From the NCBI GenBank assembly GCA_014729735.1, contig WJJN01000260.1, positions 1 to 6,807 of the forward strand: a stretch of DNA of 6,807 bases. The letters are read 5' to 3'. Below the pieces are notes generated by a model. It saw only the letters and a program-made list of their open reading frames with translations. It made no database searches and had not been told where the DNA came from. The DNA is from Candidatus Zhuqueibacterota bacterium. GTDB taxonomy: Bacteria; Zhuqueibacterota; Zhuqueibacteria; Thermofontimicrobiales; Thiofontviventaceae. Made by a program: the position numbers and the translations under genes. Positions 6,772-6,807 of this stretch are shown here, piece after piece. How positions within the stretch are numbered: the stretch's first letter is position 1; each line of letters starts with the position of its first letter.

Positions 6772-6807
6772 CTTTTGAACAACAACTCGCGTAGCGAAAA
6801 AATTCGC

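Noticed and set aside
6794..6807. GCGAA/TTCGC inverted repeat at the right edge
   Set aside because: Only five base pairs around four A bases, cut by the window edge; too weak to call a regulatory site or terminator.

Overview
The window looks like chromosomal DNA from a diderm bacterium of the Fibrobacterota-Chlorobiota-Bacteroidota (FCB) superphylum or a neighbouring lineage such as Calditrichota or KSB1. Three things point that way: a secreted-protein tail with the YPNPFNP motif and a FlgD-like fold typical of type IX secretion sorting domains, a PorV/TraF-like outer-membrane barrel, and a lipoprotein ending in Asp-rich DxDxDGxIDE loops. This is inference from protein style; there is no rRNA or other marker in the window.

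Layout. At the left edge (3-374, + strand) lies the 3' end of a gene whose visible product is almost entirely a C-terminal sorting domain. It converges on a run of four minus-strand genes. A strong hairpin flanked by A and T tracts (458-501) sits between the converging ends and could stop transcription from both sides. In transcription order, the minus-strand genes are: a 1114-residue GH13 alpha-amylase-family enzyme (6771-3427); a 127-base gap with two inverted repeats; a ComF-family phosphoribosyltransferase (3299-2586); a TPR lipoprotein with calcium-loop-like motifs (2554-1640); and a TraF/PorV-like barrel (1623-526). The last three are separated by only 31 and 16 bases and are probably co-transcribed. 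The amylase gene may be a separate unit, because a hairpin follows its stop codon.

How the genes relate. The lipoprotein and the barrel are both predicted at the outer membrane and are the most likely functional pair. The sorting-domain protein is a probable export substrate of the kind of secretion system in which PorV takes part, but this barrel is only PorV-like and the link is loose. The GH13 enzyme has no signal peptide and is probably cytoplasmic, acting on alpha-glucans. ComF appears alone, without other competence genes.

There is no sign of mobile elements, CRISPR arrays, tRNA or rRNA genes, and no evidence for a new multi-gene system. The points most worth a second look are the divergent architecture of the GH13 enzyme (uncharacterised helical ends, a long insertion between its nucleophile and acid/base residues, Pro in place of the usual region IV His) and the lipoprotein-barrel pair.
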